Shown here one piece after another: positions 1 through 7,515 of a stretch of DNA of 23,902 bases. The notes under the pieces were generated by a model. That model was not told the origin of the DNA. It made no database searches and saw nothing but the letters and a program-made list of their open reading frames with translations. The stretch's first letter is position 1, and each line of letters begins with the position of its first letter. The stretch is taken from contig CAYGWJ010000056.1 of the NCBI GenBank assembly GCA_964353405.1, forward strand, positions 1-23,902, written 5' to 3'. The DNA comes from JBGLNJ01 sp964353405 (GTDB taxonomy: Bacteria; Chloroflexota; Anaerolineae; Fen-1058). Made by a program: the position numbers and the translations under genes.

Positions 1-1136
1 TGCGCACATTCCTCACCGGCAGCTACAAAGCGCCCAGGCAATTTACCTGGCTGACGGGTGTGGTCCTGCTGCTGGTCACACTGGGCCTGAGCTTTACAGG
101 CTACCTGCTGCCGTGGGATCAGCTTGCGTTCTGGGCCGTGACCATCGGCACGAGCATGGCCGAAAAAGCGCCCGTCGGCGGACAGGAAGCCAACCTGCTC
201 TTGCGCGGCGCGGCAGCTATCGGCCCGAACGGCCTCTTGCGGTTCTATCTCTTGCACGTCATCTTCTTGCCGCTCATCGGCATCCTGTTTGTGGGCGTGC
301 ACTATTACAAAGTCATCCGCCACGGCCACAGCCTGCCGCCCGGCATGGAAGCGCCCGGCGAAGACAACGCGCGCAAAGTTCCACCCGATAAGCGCGTCCC
401 GTTCCTGCCGGACATTCTCACCAACGAGCTGCTGTGGACGGGCATCTCCATCGCGGTGCTGGTGATAGGCGTGTCGTTCTTTTATCACGCGCCGTTGGAA
501 CACCATGCCGACCCGCAGGTGACGCCGCTGCACACGACCGCGCCGTGGTATTTCCTCTGGATTCAAGGGATGCTCAAGCTGGGCGACCCGACCGTAATGG
601 GCGTCATTTTGCCCACGCTGATCTTTATGTTCCTGGCGATCATCCCGTACATTGACTTTAACCCCAGTCGTCTCTACAAGGACCGCAAGATTGCCGTTTC
701 GCTGGGCCTGATCGTCTGCGCGGTGCTCGTCGTGCTGACGTACATGGGCACGCCCTATTACGGCGTCAAAGCGCCGTCGCCCAATGAAGTAGGCTTTCAC
801 TTTATTCCACCCGAACAGGCCGGGCCGATCCGCTCGATGCCCTTCGACCAACTGGTGGTCGGCGAATATGACACATCTCAAGTGACCGAGGTGGCCAACA
901 CACTAAAGCTCTCCGAGGTGCTCCAAGACCTCAAGACCGAGATTGCCAAGCGCCCCGATCTGCCGGGCGGACACGCGGTGCTGGTGATTGAAAACTGGCA
1001 GAGCGACGGCAAGGCTCCCAACTTGAAGAAGGTAACCCTCCGCATCTTGTGGGACACGATGCCCGTCGCCAACGGTGTGCCGCAGCCGTACGAGAACACC
1101 GTGTACGTCCACCGCCTCTCGAACTATAGCGAATAG
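1..1136 (+). CDS. Cytochrome b of a menaquinol:cytochrome c oxidoreductase (5' end outside window)
   Basis: Membrane subunit that oxidises quinol and passes electrons through haem b. The reading frame is open to the left edge (first full codon at base 3), so the real start and the first haem-binding helices are missing. The visible part contains the typical SFTGYLLPWDQ stretch and a histidine pair at bases 255-257 and 300-302 with 14 residues between them, the spacing seen in b6-type proteins. The quinol-site motif reads APWY (bases 540-551) instead of PEWY. The subunit-IV-like helices follow in the same polypeptide. About 125 mostly hydrophilic residues come after the last membrane helix, an unusual tail for this family. 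A Rieske gene would be expected upstream, but that is inference. The next gene starts 19 bases after the stop, so they are probably one operon. Confidence 0.9.
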   Translation, partial: RTFLTGSYKAPRQFTWLTGVVLLLVTLGLSFTGYLLPWDQLAFWAVTIGTSMAEKAPVGGQEANLLLRGAAAIGPNGLLRFYLLHVIFLPLIGILFVGVHYYKVIRHGHSLPPGMEAPGEDNARKVPPDKRVPFLPDILTNELLWTGISIAVLVIGVSFFYHAPLEHHADPQVTPLHTTAPWYFLWIQGMLKLGDPTVMGVILPTLIFMFLAIIPYIDFNPSRLYKDRKIAVSLGLIVCAVLVVLTYMGTPYYGVKAPSPNEVGFHFIPPEQAGPIRSMPFDQLVVGEYDTSQVTEVANTLKLSEVLQDLKTEIAKRPDLPGGHAVLVIENWQSDGKAPNLKKVTLRILWDTMPVANGVPQPYENTVYVHRLSNYSE

Positions 1137-1155
1137 GAAAGCGAGGTCTGCCACC

Positions 1156-2010
1156 ATGCAACTACGAATCGCACTAGGCGCCTTGCTGTTCATGCTCCTC
1201 ATTGCGGTGCTGGGCTATGTCATCCTTAACGAGGGGGCGCTGCCAGGCCAGGCTGGGCGGATGCAAAAGCTTGACTCGGCAATGCAGGCCCGCTCCGTCG
1301 AAGCCGGGGCGCTGTTGTTCCAGAACAATTGCGTGGGCTGCCACGGCGTGCAGGGGCAAGGCATCCCCGGCGTCGCGCCCGCGCTCAACGCCGCCGACCT
1401 GTTCAACGGCGACCGGCTCAAGAAAGCAGGCTACACGGGCAAGGTGGCCGACTATATCAAGGGCACCATCGCCGCCGGACGTCCGGTCAAGACGAATCCA
1501 GCTTATCCGAATCCCATGCCCACCTGGGGTCAGATCTTTGGCGGGCCGTTGCGCCCCGACCAGGTTGACAACCTGACTGACTTTATCATGAACTGGCAGG
1601 ACCAGGCCCTGGCGGGCGGAGCCGCAGCAGGCGCTGGCGGGCCAGCCGCGCCGGTTCAGGCAGTCGGCACGGCGCTCGATACGCCGCTGCCGCAGGGCAA
1701 CGTGGACGGCGGCAAGAACCTGTTCACGGCTCAGGGCTGCGCGGCGTGCCACTCACTCAAACCGGGCGAGAAAATCGTCGGGCCATCGCTGGCTGGCATT
1801 GCCACTCGTGCCGGCGATACGATCAAGGCTCCCGACTACAAGGGCAAGGCCACAACGGGCGAGTTGTACATCCGCGAGTCCATCGTGCAGCCCAGCGCCT
1901 ATGTGGCGCCCGGCTTCCCGGATGGCGTGATGCCCAAGGACTTGGGGACAGCCAAGCTCAGCGCGCAGGACCTCGCCGACCTCATCGCCTTCCTGCTCAC
2001 AAGTAAGTAA
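1156..2010 (+). CDS. Membrane-anchored dihaem cytochrome c of the bc complex
   Basis: A 284-residue protein. An N-terminal membrane helix (about residues 4-24) anchors it with both domains outside the cytoplasm. It has two c-type haem sites, CVGCH at 59-63 and CAACH at 195-199. The likely Met ligands are M121 in NPMPTW and M259 in GVMPKD. The domains are joined by an Ala/Gly/Pro-rich linker (about residues 151-172). It most likely takes the place of cytochrome c1, receiving electrons from the Rieske protein, because it directly follows cytochrome b. The ATG at 1156 is chosen over upstream in-frame starts because GAGG lies 9 bases before it and the hydrophobic anchor begins right after it. The next cytochrome starts 13 bases after its stop. 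Confidence 0.88.
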   Translation: MQLRIALGALLFMLLIAVLGYVILNEGALPGQAGRMQKLDSAMQARSVEAGALLFQNNCVGCHGVQGQGIPGVAPALNAADLFNGDRLKKAGYTGKVADYIKGTIAAGRPVKTNPAYPNPMPTWGQIFGGPLRPDQVDNLTDFIMNWQDQALAGGAAAGAGGPAAPVQAVGTALDTPLPQGNVDGGKNLFTAQGCAACHSLKPGEKIVGPSLAGIATRAGDTIKAPDYKGKATTGELYIRESIVQPSAYVAPGFPDGVMPKDLGTAKLSAQDLADLIAFLLTSK

Positions 2011-2023
2011 CAGGAGATTGAAA

Positions 2024-2824
2024 ATGAGTGTCCGGTGGTGGGCAGGCATAACGGCCATCCTGATGGCGCTCTTGGTCGTGGCTGTCGCTTCGGCGCAAGG
2101 CGACCCGGTGACGCAGGGCGCCAGGCTCTATGCGGACAACTGCGCCGTGTGTCATGGGACTCTGGGCGAAGGGCGCGTCGGAGCGCGGCTCAAGGATTTT
2201 CCCAGCATCAGCCCTCAAGCGTTTGTGAAGGCGACCGTTTCCAGTGGCGTGCCCGGCAGCAAAATGCCGGCGTGGAGCAAGGCGAGAGGCGGGCCGCTCA
2301 CCGATGCAGAGATAGACGCAATTGCAGCTTTTGTCGCGATGTGGACGACCGGCAGTGTCCCCGTGGCGCCAACTGAAGCGCCTCGGCCGCTGGCAGCTCT
2401 TCCGACCGTGGCGGGCGTCTCGGGCGATCCAGCGCGCGGCGCGCAAGTGTTCCAGCAGAACTGTCTGGTATGCCATGGCGCGAAAGGTGAGGGCCGGGTG
2501 GGCGTGAATCTGGCCCAACCGTTCGCCAGCGCCTTTCCGGCCGCCTATGTCAAGCAGGCCGTTTCCAGCGGCGTGCAAGGCTCGGTGATGCCGGCGTGGG
2601 CGCAGTCGAACGGCGGCCCGCTCACCCCTCAGCAGGTTGATGACGTGACAGCATTTGTTCTCTCGATGCAAAAGACCAGCTCGCCCACTTTTATCGAGCC
2701 AACGCCAGCGCCAGCGTCGTCCATGGGTGGAGCATGGCCCGTCATCGGAGCTGTGGTCTTGTTGGTGGTCGTGATGGCGCTGGTGGTCGTCTTGAGCGCG
2801 CGAGGAGCAAGCCGTAGAGCGTAG
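2024..2824 (+). CDS. Dihaem cytochrome c with C-terminal membrane anchor, internally duplicated
   Basis: A 266-residue protein with a signal peptide (cleavage probably after VASA, residue 24), two homologous cytochrome c domains, a Pro/Thr linker and a C-terminal membrane helix (about 236-258). The haem sites are CAVCH at 40-44 and CLVCH at 147-151. The Met ligands are M81 and M189, each in a MPAW motif. The domains share GEGRVG, SSGV.GS and GGPLT at matching places, so they arose by duplication within the gene. It probably carries electrons from the bc complex to a terminal oxidase; that role comes from context. ATG at 2024 is preferred to the TTG at 2018 because AGGAG (2012-2016) is 7 bases upstream of it. 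It ends the operon ahead of a hairpin terminator. Confidence 0.88.
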   Translation: MSVRWWAGITAILMALLVVAVASAQGDPVTQGARLYADNCAVCHGTLGEGRVGARLKDFPSISPQAFVKATVSSGVPGSKMPAWSKARGGPLTDAEIDAIAAFVAMWTTGSVPVAPTEAPRPLAALPTVAGVSGDPARGAQVFQQNCLVCHGAKGEGRVGVNLAQPFASAFPAAYVKQAVSSGVQGSVMPAWAQSNGGPLTPQQVDDVTAFVLSMQKTSSPTFIEPTPAPASSMGGAWPVIGAVVLLVVVMALVVVLSARGASRRA

Positions 2825-2842
2825 ACCGTGGCGCGAAATGAA

Positions 2843-2873
2843 ACGAGGGTTGCGTAATATGCGCAACCCTCGT
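2843..2873. terminator. Bidirectional terminator between converging operons
   Basis: A perfect 12-bp stem (2843-2854 with 2862-2873) with a 7-base loop lies between the end of the cytochrome operon (plus) and the end of the zinc-ribbon gene (minus). Neither side has a long T run. The plus side has scattered T's and the minus side reads TTTCATTT. Confidence 0.75.
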
Positions 2874-2878
2874 TGTCG

Positions 2879-2899
2879 TTTGAGATTTGACGTTTGGAA
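2879..2899. repeat. Three heptamer repeat units (minus-strand type NNYCAAA)
   Basis: On the minus strand, bases 2899-2879 read as three consecutive 7-mers ending in CAAA (TTCCAAA, CGTCAAA, TCTCAAA). The same heptamer family appears in six units at 13564-13605. It lies just beyond the stop of the zinc-ribbon gene and looks like a short tandemly repeated element. Confidence 0.5.
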
Positions 2900-2903
2900 T
2901 GAT

Positions 2904-3197
2904 TTATCTTCCTCGGAGCCTCAGGCGCGCCTCGCGGCAGTGTGGGCAATAGGCTCCGGTGTATTCGCGTCCGCAACGCGGACACGTGCGCGGCGAGACT
3001 TCGCGGCTATCATCCATCGAAGCGGCGATGAGGACGATTTCCTGTCCCTCATATTTGGCAAGCCAGTCGCCAATAACCACCCCGGTGATGGTCCAGCTTC
3101 CATCCGGCGACTTTGCCAATCGCCCACGCATCACGCTGGCGTCCAGGTCATACGCCGCCGTCGCCAGTTCCAATACACTTGCCTTACGCACTGACAT
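2904..3197 (-). CDS. Small zinc-ribbon protein of unknown function
   Basis: A 97-residue protein. The C-terminal part has a four-cysteine zinc ribbon (C72, C75, C84, C87 as CPRC and CPHC) followed by a basic Arg-rich tail. The N-terminal 60 residues look like a small beta-rich domain and match no family I can name. The start at 3197 is chosen because a strong GGAGG-type site sits just upstream. The start overlaps the last 14 bases of rnz in another frame, which suggests coupled translation. Position at the end of an rtcA-rnz operon and the zinc ribbon plus basic tail suggest nucleic-acid binding, but this is inference only. Confidence 0.72.
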   Translation of the reverse strand: MSVRKASVLELATAAYDLDASVMRGRLAKSPDGSWTITGVVIGDWLAKYEGQEIVLIAASMDDSREVSPRTCPRCGREYTGAYCPHCREARLRLRGR

Positions 3198-4173
3198 CAG
3201 ATACCTCCTCGGTGGCCGCTTCCACTTCTTCGGGCGCTTTAGCCAGCACCGTTTGCCCCCGCACCACGCGATAGCGGTCAAAATCGCGTGCCACCACCGC
3301 CGCCGGAAAGATGGCTTGGGCTTCAGCCAGGATATCTTTTTCGTGATAGCGGCGGCTGACGTGCGTCAGGATTAACTGTCGCACGTTTGCCTCTCGCGCC
3401 AGTATTGCCGACTGTGTCGCCGTAAGATGGCCATACTGCTGCGCCATTTCGGCTTCTTCATGCAAGTACGTCGCTTCAATCACCAGTGCATCCACACCGC
3501 GCACCATCTCAATCAAATCGTCCGTACGGCCGGCATCACCGACAACGGCCAGGCTGGCGCCCAGCTCCACCGGGCCCAGCACGTCATCGGGCGCAATCAC
3601 GCTTCCGTTGGGCAGTGATATGCTTTGCCCGGCCACCAATTGCCTGCGCTCTGGCCCGCGCGGCACGCCCAGAGCTTCGGCGCGGTCGTCCAAGAAAGGG
3701 CGGTGAGACTTTTCGCGGAACAAAAAGCCAAAGCAGCCGCTCGCGCCACGGTGCGTGACCGGAAACGCCGCAAGCTCCAAGTGCTGATCCTGCATAACCA
3801 CGCCCGGCCTGATTTCATTGAACTTTAAGGCCATCGGCGGCTTGACGCCGCGCAGTACGACCTTGAATAACAGATCCTGCACACGCTCCAGCGTTGCTCG
3901 CCCGCCGTAAATGTTCATCTTTTCGAGGGTCTCCCAGCGCATGAATGTGCTGAGCAATCCGGCCAGCCCCAGGATGTGATCGAGATGGCCGTGCGTGAGC
4001 AGGATGCGATCGAGCCTTTTAAAGCCCAGGCCGCTCTTGAGAAGCTGTCGCTGCGTGCCTTCCCCACAGTCTACCAAGAAACGATACTGGCGGTACATCA
4101 CGATCTGCGCGGCCAGTCCTCGTCGAATAGATGGCGCGGAAGCGGATGTGCCCAGGAAAACAATCTCAAACAT
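3184..4173 (-). CDS. rnz: Ribonuclease Z (tRNA 3' endonuclease)
   Basis: Metallo-beta-lactamase-fold endonuclease that cuts the 3' trailer from tRNA precursors in the cytoplasm. The 329-residue protein has the family start FLGTSASAPS and the zinc motif HGHLDH (H61, H63, D65, H66). Further metal ligands fit H141 (VTHR), D213 in GDAGRT and H271 in LTHVS. The AxxxxHLT-type stretch after YLHEEAE also fits RNase Z. Length is slightly above the usual 305-320 because of an acidic tail. ATG at 4173 is chosen because the family motif starts at once. It overlaps the end of rtcA by 8 bases and lacks a clear ribosome site, so it probably depends on translational coupling to rtcA. The tRNA-Ser gene in this window has no encoded CCA, a typical RNase Z substrate type. 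Confidence 0.93.
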   Translation of the reverse strand: MFEIVFLGTSASAPSIRRGLAAQIVMYRQYRFLVDCGEGTQRQLLKSGLGFKRLDRILLTHGHLDHILGLAGLLSTFMRWETLEKMNIYGGRATLERVQDLLFKVVLRGVKPPMALKFNEIRPGVVMQDQHLELAAFPVTHRGASGCFGFLFREKSHRPFLDDRAEALGVPRGPERRQLVAGQSISLPNGSVIAPDDVLGPVELGASLAVVGDAGRTDDLIEMVRGVDALVIEATYLHEEAEMAQQYGHLTATQSAILAREANVRQLILTHVSRRYHEKDILAEAQAIFPAAVVARDFDRYRVVRGQTVLAKAPEEVEAATEEVSDVSA

Positions 4174-5269
4174 GATAGTGGTCAGGGGTGAGTGATAGGT
4201 GGGTAGTAGCCGACGCTCCACTAACCACTACCTCTCCCGGCTCACCTACATTGCCCGTGATGTCAATTGGTATATCGAAAAACTGACGGACGACCCAGGC
4301 GTTCGTCAACAAATGCAACGTAACGCGGCACGTCGTCCAGCGCGATTGACCGTCGGCAAATGCGGCCGGCAAAATCAACTGGTCAGCCAGATGCATATCC
4401 GTCGCAGCGCCACTTGCATAATGCGACAGCAAGTCATCGCATGCCATGTCCGCTACTTGCTCGGAAGGCAAGCCCTTGCGCCCGTAAGCTGTAAACCCAC
4501 CCGGGCTGTGCTCATACTCGGCAAACAAAAAGATGCCCGCGCCCGGCCCGGTCGCTTCGACGTGCACTGCCTCGATGCGGGTCTGGATATCCAGGTCCTT
4601 CAACACGTTAACGGCCCGGTTCGCCATCCGCTGCGCAATGTGTGACGGCAAATTGGACACGGCGGCAAGGCCCCAGAGCCTGCGCAACTCGCCGCGCTCG
4701 GTCAAGGTGATGGGCGTGAGCGTGCCGGGTCGCGCTTGAATCCTGACCTTCAATTCGCCCCCGCCCGCCGGATACCAGCCATATCGCTGCAACTCGACCT
4801 GAGCGTGAACGCCCATCTGCCAGAGCATTGGCAGGTAGGTATGCCGGATATACGGGAACGGCGGACTGAACGGCGCATGCGTCCCGCCGCGAATCGTCAC
4901 ACACGACTCGCCGCCCTCGGGAGCAAGTGCCAGCGGCAAGAGTATGGTCTGGAGGACGAGTGTCGTGGCGCCCGCGCTGCCACTGTTGCGCGCCTGGGTC
5001 ACGTCAAAAGTGTACTCGCCCACTCGCGGCGGATGCTTCGGCTCGAACATGAGCGACAGGGAGCCTAGCGCCGCGCCTTCCAGCCTTGCGCCGCAAATCT
5101 CTGCCACCGCGCGCGCCGACGTAAGGTGCTGCGCCTGTAAGCCGGGCTTCTGTCGCGCCGCGCGAATGTTGTCAAGGCGCAACGGCAGCCCGGTGATGGC
5201 CGCAAGCGCCAGGCTGGTGCGGAGCACTTGCCCCCCGCCCTCGCCGGATGAGCCGTCAATCGTAATCAT
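4166..5269 (-). CDS. rtcA: RNA 3'-terminal phosphate cyclase
   Basis: Uses ATP to turn an RNA 3'-phosphate into a 2',3'-cyclic phosphate through an enzyme-AMP intermediate. The 367-residue protein opens with the family signature DGSSGEGGGQVLR (residues 5-17), followed by ARQKPGLQAQHL and the glycine-rich RGGTHAPFSPP region. H319 in TLHLLTN lies where the family's catalytic histidine (His309 in E. coli) is expected. The C-terminus is slightly longer than usual, running into the overlap with rnz. ATG at 5269 is preceded by an A/G-rich GGGAAG site about 9 bases away. The 57-bp gap to the upstream copD-like gene holds a C/G-rich imperfect inverted repeat and no obvious promoter. No rtcB or rtcR is visible in the window. 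Confidence 0.93.
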   Translation of the reverse strand: MITIDGSSGEGGGQVLRTSLALAAITGLPLRLDNIRAARQKPGLQAQHLTSARAVAEICGARLEGAALGSLSLMFEPKHPPRVGEYTFDVTQARNSGSAGATTLVLQTILLPLALAPEGGESCVTIRGGTHAPFSPPFPYIRHTYLPMLWQMGVHAQVELQRYGWYPAGGGELKVRIQARPGTLTPITLTERGELRRLWGLAAVSNLPSHIAQRMANRAVNVLKDLDIQTRIEAVHVEATGPGAGIFLFAEYEHSPGGFTAYGRKGLPSEQVADMACDDLLSHYASGAATDMHLADQLILPAAFADGQSRWTTCRVTLHLLTNAWVVRQFFDIPIDITGNVGEPGEVVVSGASATTHLSLTPDHYHV

Positions 5270-5326
5270 GGCATCATCTTCCCTTCCCCCTGCGTTGAGG
5301 GCGGGGAGAAGGGGCGGGGATGAGGG

Positions 5327-5824
5327 TCATTGCGCCCGCGCGACCGCGGTAAACAGCAGCACCACAATCGCCAGCACCATGTTGATTTGCGTCAGTTGTG
5401 ACTGCCGGCGAGTCAGGGCTGCCGTGTCTTTCGGCTCGGCTTTGCCCGAGGCCAGCAGCATCGCCGTCCGATTAATGTCCGGCTGAAGCACCAAGTTCAT
5501 GTACAGACCTGCAAGAATCATCCCGCCGACGGCGATGTGCTTGAGAAAAATCGCCTTAGCCCACGTGTTGGAAAAATTCAAAAAGCCGACATAGTTCGAG
5601 CTGGCCGTAAGCTGCACCATCCCGGTGACAATCAACACGATCAGGCTGAGATTGGCAATGGGCGTAAAGCGCCGCTGGATGGCCGCCAGCAAGCGCGAAG
5701 AGCCCGGCTCGCCGGCGGTGGCCGGCGCCACCACAAAAGCCATGAACACAATCCCGCCGATCCAGACCACCGTGGCTACGAGGTGGACCAGGTAACTGGT
5801 CGCCAGCAGTTGCGGCGTGACCAT
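5327..5824 (-). CDS. CopD-like four-helix membrane protein
   Basis: A 165-residue integral membrane protein with four hydrophobic segments (about 8-32, 56-73, 92-113 and 146-162). Its first helix, HLVATVVWIGG with H14, and the third-helix LKH with H96 resemble the CopD family, in which such histidines are linked to copper or haem binding. I cannot tell which ligand applies here. ATG at 5824 has an AGGAG site 6-7 bases upstream. A TATAAT box at 5857-5862 (minus) gives it its own promoter, placing it at the head of a copD-like, rtcA, rnz, zinc-ribbon unit. Confidence 0.75.
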   Translation of the reverse strand: MVTPQLLATSYLVHLVATVVWIGGIVFMAFVVAPATAGEPGSSRLLAAIQRRFTPIANLSLIVLIVTGMVQLTASSNYVGFLNFSNTWAKAIFLKHIAVGGMILAGLYMNLVLQPDINRTAMLLASGKAEPKDTAALTRRQSQLTQINMVLAIVVLLFTAVARAQ

Positions 5825-5856
5825 CGCTTCTCCTTGGCAAGCTGTAGTGTTGGGCG

Positions 5857-5862
5857 ATTATA
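5857..5862 (-). promoter_or_regulatory. -10 box for the copD-like/rtcA/rnz operon
   Basis: A perfect TATAAT on the minus strand lies 33 bases upstream of the copD-like start codon. No good -35 box is seen at 16-18 bases spacing. The -35 region falls inside the lysS terminator hairpin, so promoter and terminator overlap. Confidence 0.5.
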
Positions 5863-5866
5863 CCCC

Positions 5867-5906
5867 AAAAGGCAGAAACCCGTTTCTTGCGAGGAAACGG
5901 GTTTCT
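5867..5906 (-). terminator. lysS terminator
   Basis: A perfect 13-bp stem (5874-5886 with 5894-5906, 7-base loop) begins 13 bases after the lysS stop. Reading leftward, the stem is followed by GCC and then four T's, a modest U tract. Confidence 0.72.
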
Positions 5907-5918
5907 ACAAGCCGCTGT

Positions 5919-7427
5919 CTAATCGCGGCTCCGCAAGTGCGGGAACAGCACGACCTCGCGAATCGTGTATTTATCCGTGAACAGCATCACCAAACGATCC
6001 ACGCCCGTTCCGAATCCGCCGCAGGGCGGCATCCCGTAGCGCATCGCGTTGAGGTAATCTTCATCCATCGGGTGCGCCTCTTCGTCCTCGGCAGCGTAAA
6101 GCCGCGCCATCTCGATAAAGCGATCTTCCTGGTCGAGCGGGTCATTGAGTTCGCTAAAGGCATTGCCGCATTCAAGACCGCCGATAAAGAACTCGAACCG
6201 CTCGACGTGCGTCGAGTCGTCGGGCTTGCGCTTGGCGAGCGGCGAAATATCGCGGGGGTAATCCGTGACGAACGTCGGTTGAATCAGCCTCGGTTCGACG
6301 TAATCGCCCAAGAGTCCATCCACCAGCTTGCCCCAGGTCGCGCCCTCCGGCGCGCGTCCGCCGAGGGAGAGGATCGCCTTCCGCAAACTTGCCGCGTCGG
6401 GATGCTCCACATAGTCAATCTCGGCGTATTGGCGGATGGCTTGGCGCAGCGTGATGCGCTCCCAGGGCGGAGCCAGTTCAATCTCGTGACCCTGATACGT
6501 GATCCTGGTTGTGCCTTTCACCTCGCGCGCGACGAACGCGACCATCTCTTCCGTCAGATTCATTACGTCGTTGTAATCCAGGTACGCAGCGTAGAATTCG
6601 AGCTGAGTGAATTCGGGATTGTGCTTGTAACTCACGCCCTCGTTGCGAAAGTCGCGGCCAATCTCGTACACGCGCTCGTAGCCGCCCACGAGCAATCGCT
6701 TGAGGTACAACTCGAAACTGATGCGCAGGTACAAGTCTTGATGCAGTTGATTGTGGTGGGTGGTGAACGGACGCGCCGCCGCGCCGCCATAGATGGGCTG
6801 CAAGATGGGCGTCTCGACTTCCAGAAAGCTGTGCTCGTCAAGGAAACGGCGCAGCGCCGACACGACTTTCGCACGCGCGATGAATACATCGCGAACTTGC
6901 GGGTGAACGGCCAGGTCGGCGTAGCGCTCGCGGTAACGCTGTTCAGTGTCAGCAAATTCGCTGTAGCGCACGACTTGGCCGTCTACCACTTGCTCCTTCG
7001 CCAGCGGGAGCGGCTGGACGGACTTGGCGATCACGCGCCACGCCTTGACGTGCAGCGAAACCTCGCCCGTCTTGGTACGGAACATGAACCCTTGCGCCTC
7101 AATAAAGTCGCCCAGATCAACGTCACGCAAAAGCGTCTGGTACGCTGCTTCGCCCACGTCGTTGAAGCGCCAGTAGAGCTGCAAACGGCCCGCGCCGTCT
7201 TCGATGTGCCCGAACGACGACTTGCCCATCGATCGGAAACTCTTGAGCCGCCCGGTGACCGCGGCCTCGACCGTGCTGCCGGTTTTTTCATCTGCCTCAA
7301 AAGCGGCGATCGCTTGAGCCGTGGTGTGTGTGCGTTTGACACGCGCCGGGTAGGGATCGGCTCCGGCCTCGATGAGCCGTCGCAGCTTGGCGAGACGCTC
7401 TCGCTCGATGTCGTTTTTGGGTTGCAT
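5919..7427 (-). CDS. lysS: Lysyl-tRNA synthetase, class II
   Basis: Charges tRNA-Lys with lysine in the cytoplasm. The 502-residue protein has the normal class II LysRS layout: an N-terminal OB-fold anticodon-binding domain (about 53-135), RYRERYADL (164-172), motif 1 region FLEVETPIL (201-209), motif 2 RDFRNEG (258-264), the lysine-site segment NAFSELNDP (422-430), and motif 3 GGFGTGVDRL (470-479), where the family usually has GLGIGIDR. ATG at 7427 has GGAG 8 bases upstream. It lies 88 bases downstream of greA and is separated from it by a strong terminator, so it either reads through or has a promoter I did not recognise in that gap. Confidence 0.96.
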   Translation of the reverse strand: MQPKNDIERERLAKLRRLIEAGADPYPARVKRTHTTAQAIAAFEADEKTGSTVEAAVTGRLKSFRSMGKSSFGHIEDGAGRLQLYWRFNDVGEAAYQTLLRDVDLGDFIEAQGFMFRTKTGEVSLHVKAWRVIAKSVQPLPLAKEQVVDGQVVRYSEFADTEQRYRERYADLAVHPQVRDVFIARAKVVSALRRFLDEHSFLEVETPILQPIYGGAAARPFTTHHNQLHQDLYLRISFELYLKRLLVGGYERVYEIGRDFRNEGVSYKHNPEFTQLEFYAAYLDYNDVMNLTEEMVAFVAREVKGTTRITYQGHEIELAPPWERITLRQAIRQYAEIDYVEHPDAASLRKAILSLGGRAPEGATWGKLVDGLLGDYVEPRLIQPTFVTDYPRDISPLAKRKPDDSTHVERFEFFIGGLECGNAFSELNDPLDQEDRFIEMARLYAAEDEEAHPMDEDYLNAMRYGMPPCGGFGTGVDRLVMLFTDKYTIREVVLFPHLRSRD

Positions 7428-7452
7428 ATTCTACACTCCGCAGATGATTAAC

Positions 7453-7494
7453 AAAAAAAAAGTCCATGCGCTTTCAAACGGCTGGCGCATGGAC
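7453..7494 (-). terminator. greA intrinsic terminator
   Basis: A perfect 10-bp stem (7462-7471 with 7485-7494) is followed on the minus strand by nine T's (7461-7453). It is a strong rho-independent terminator 21 bases after the greA stop. Confidence 0.92.
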
Positions 7495-7515
7495 CCAATG
7501 GATGAAAGGATCACA

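Noticed and set aside
5817..7451. Plus-strand ORF of 544 codons
   Set aside because: It is the antisense of lysS, whose motifs are unmistakable. The antisense product resembles no protein and is an effect of high GC.
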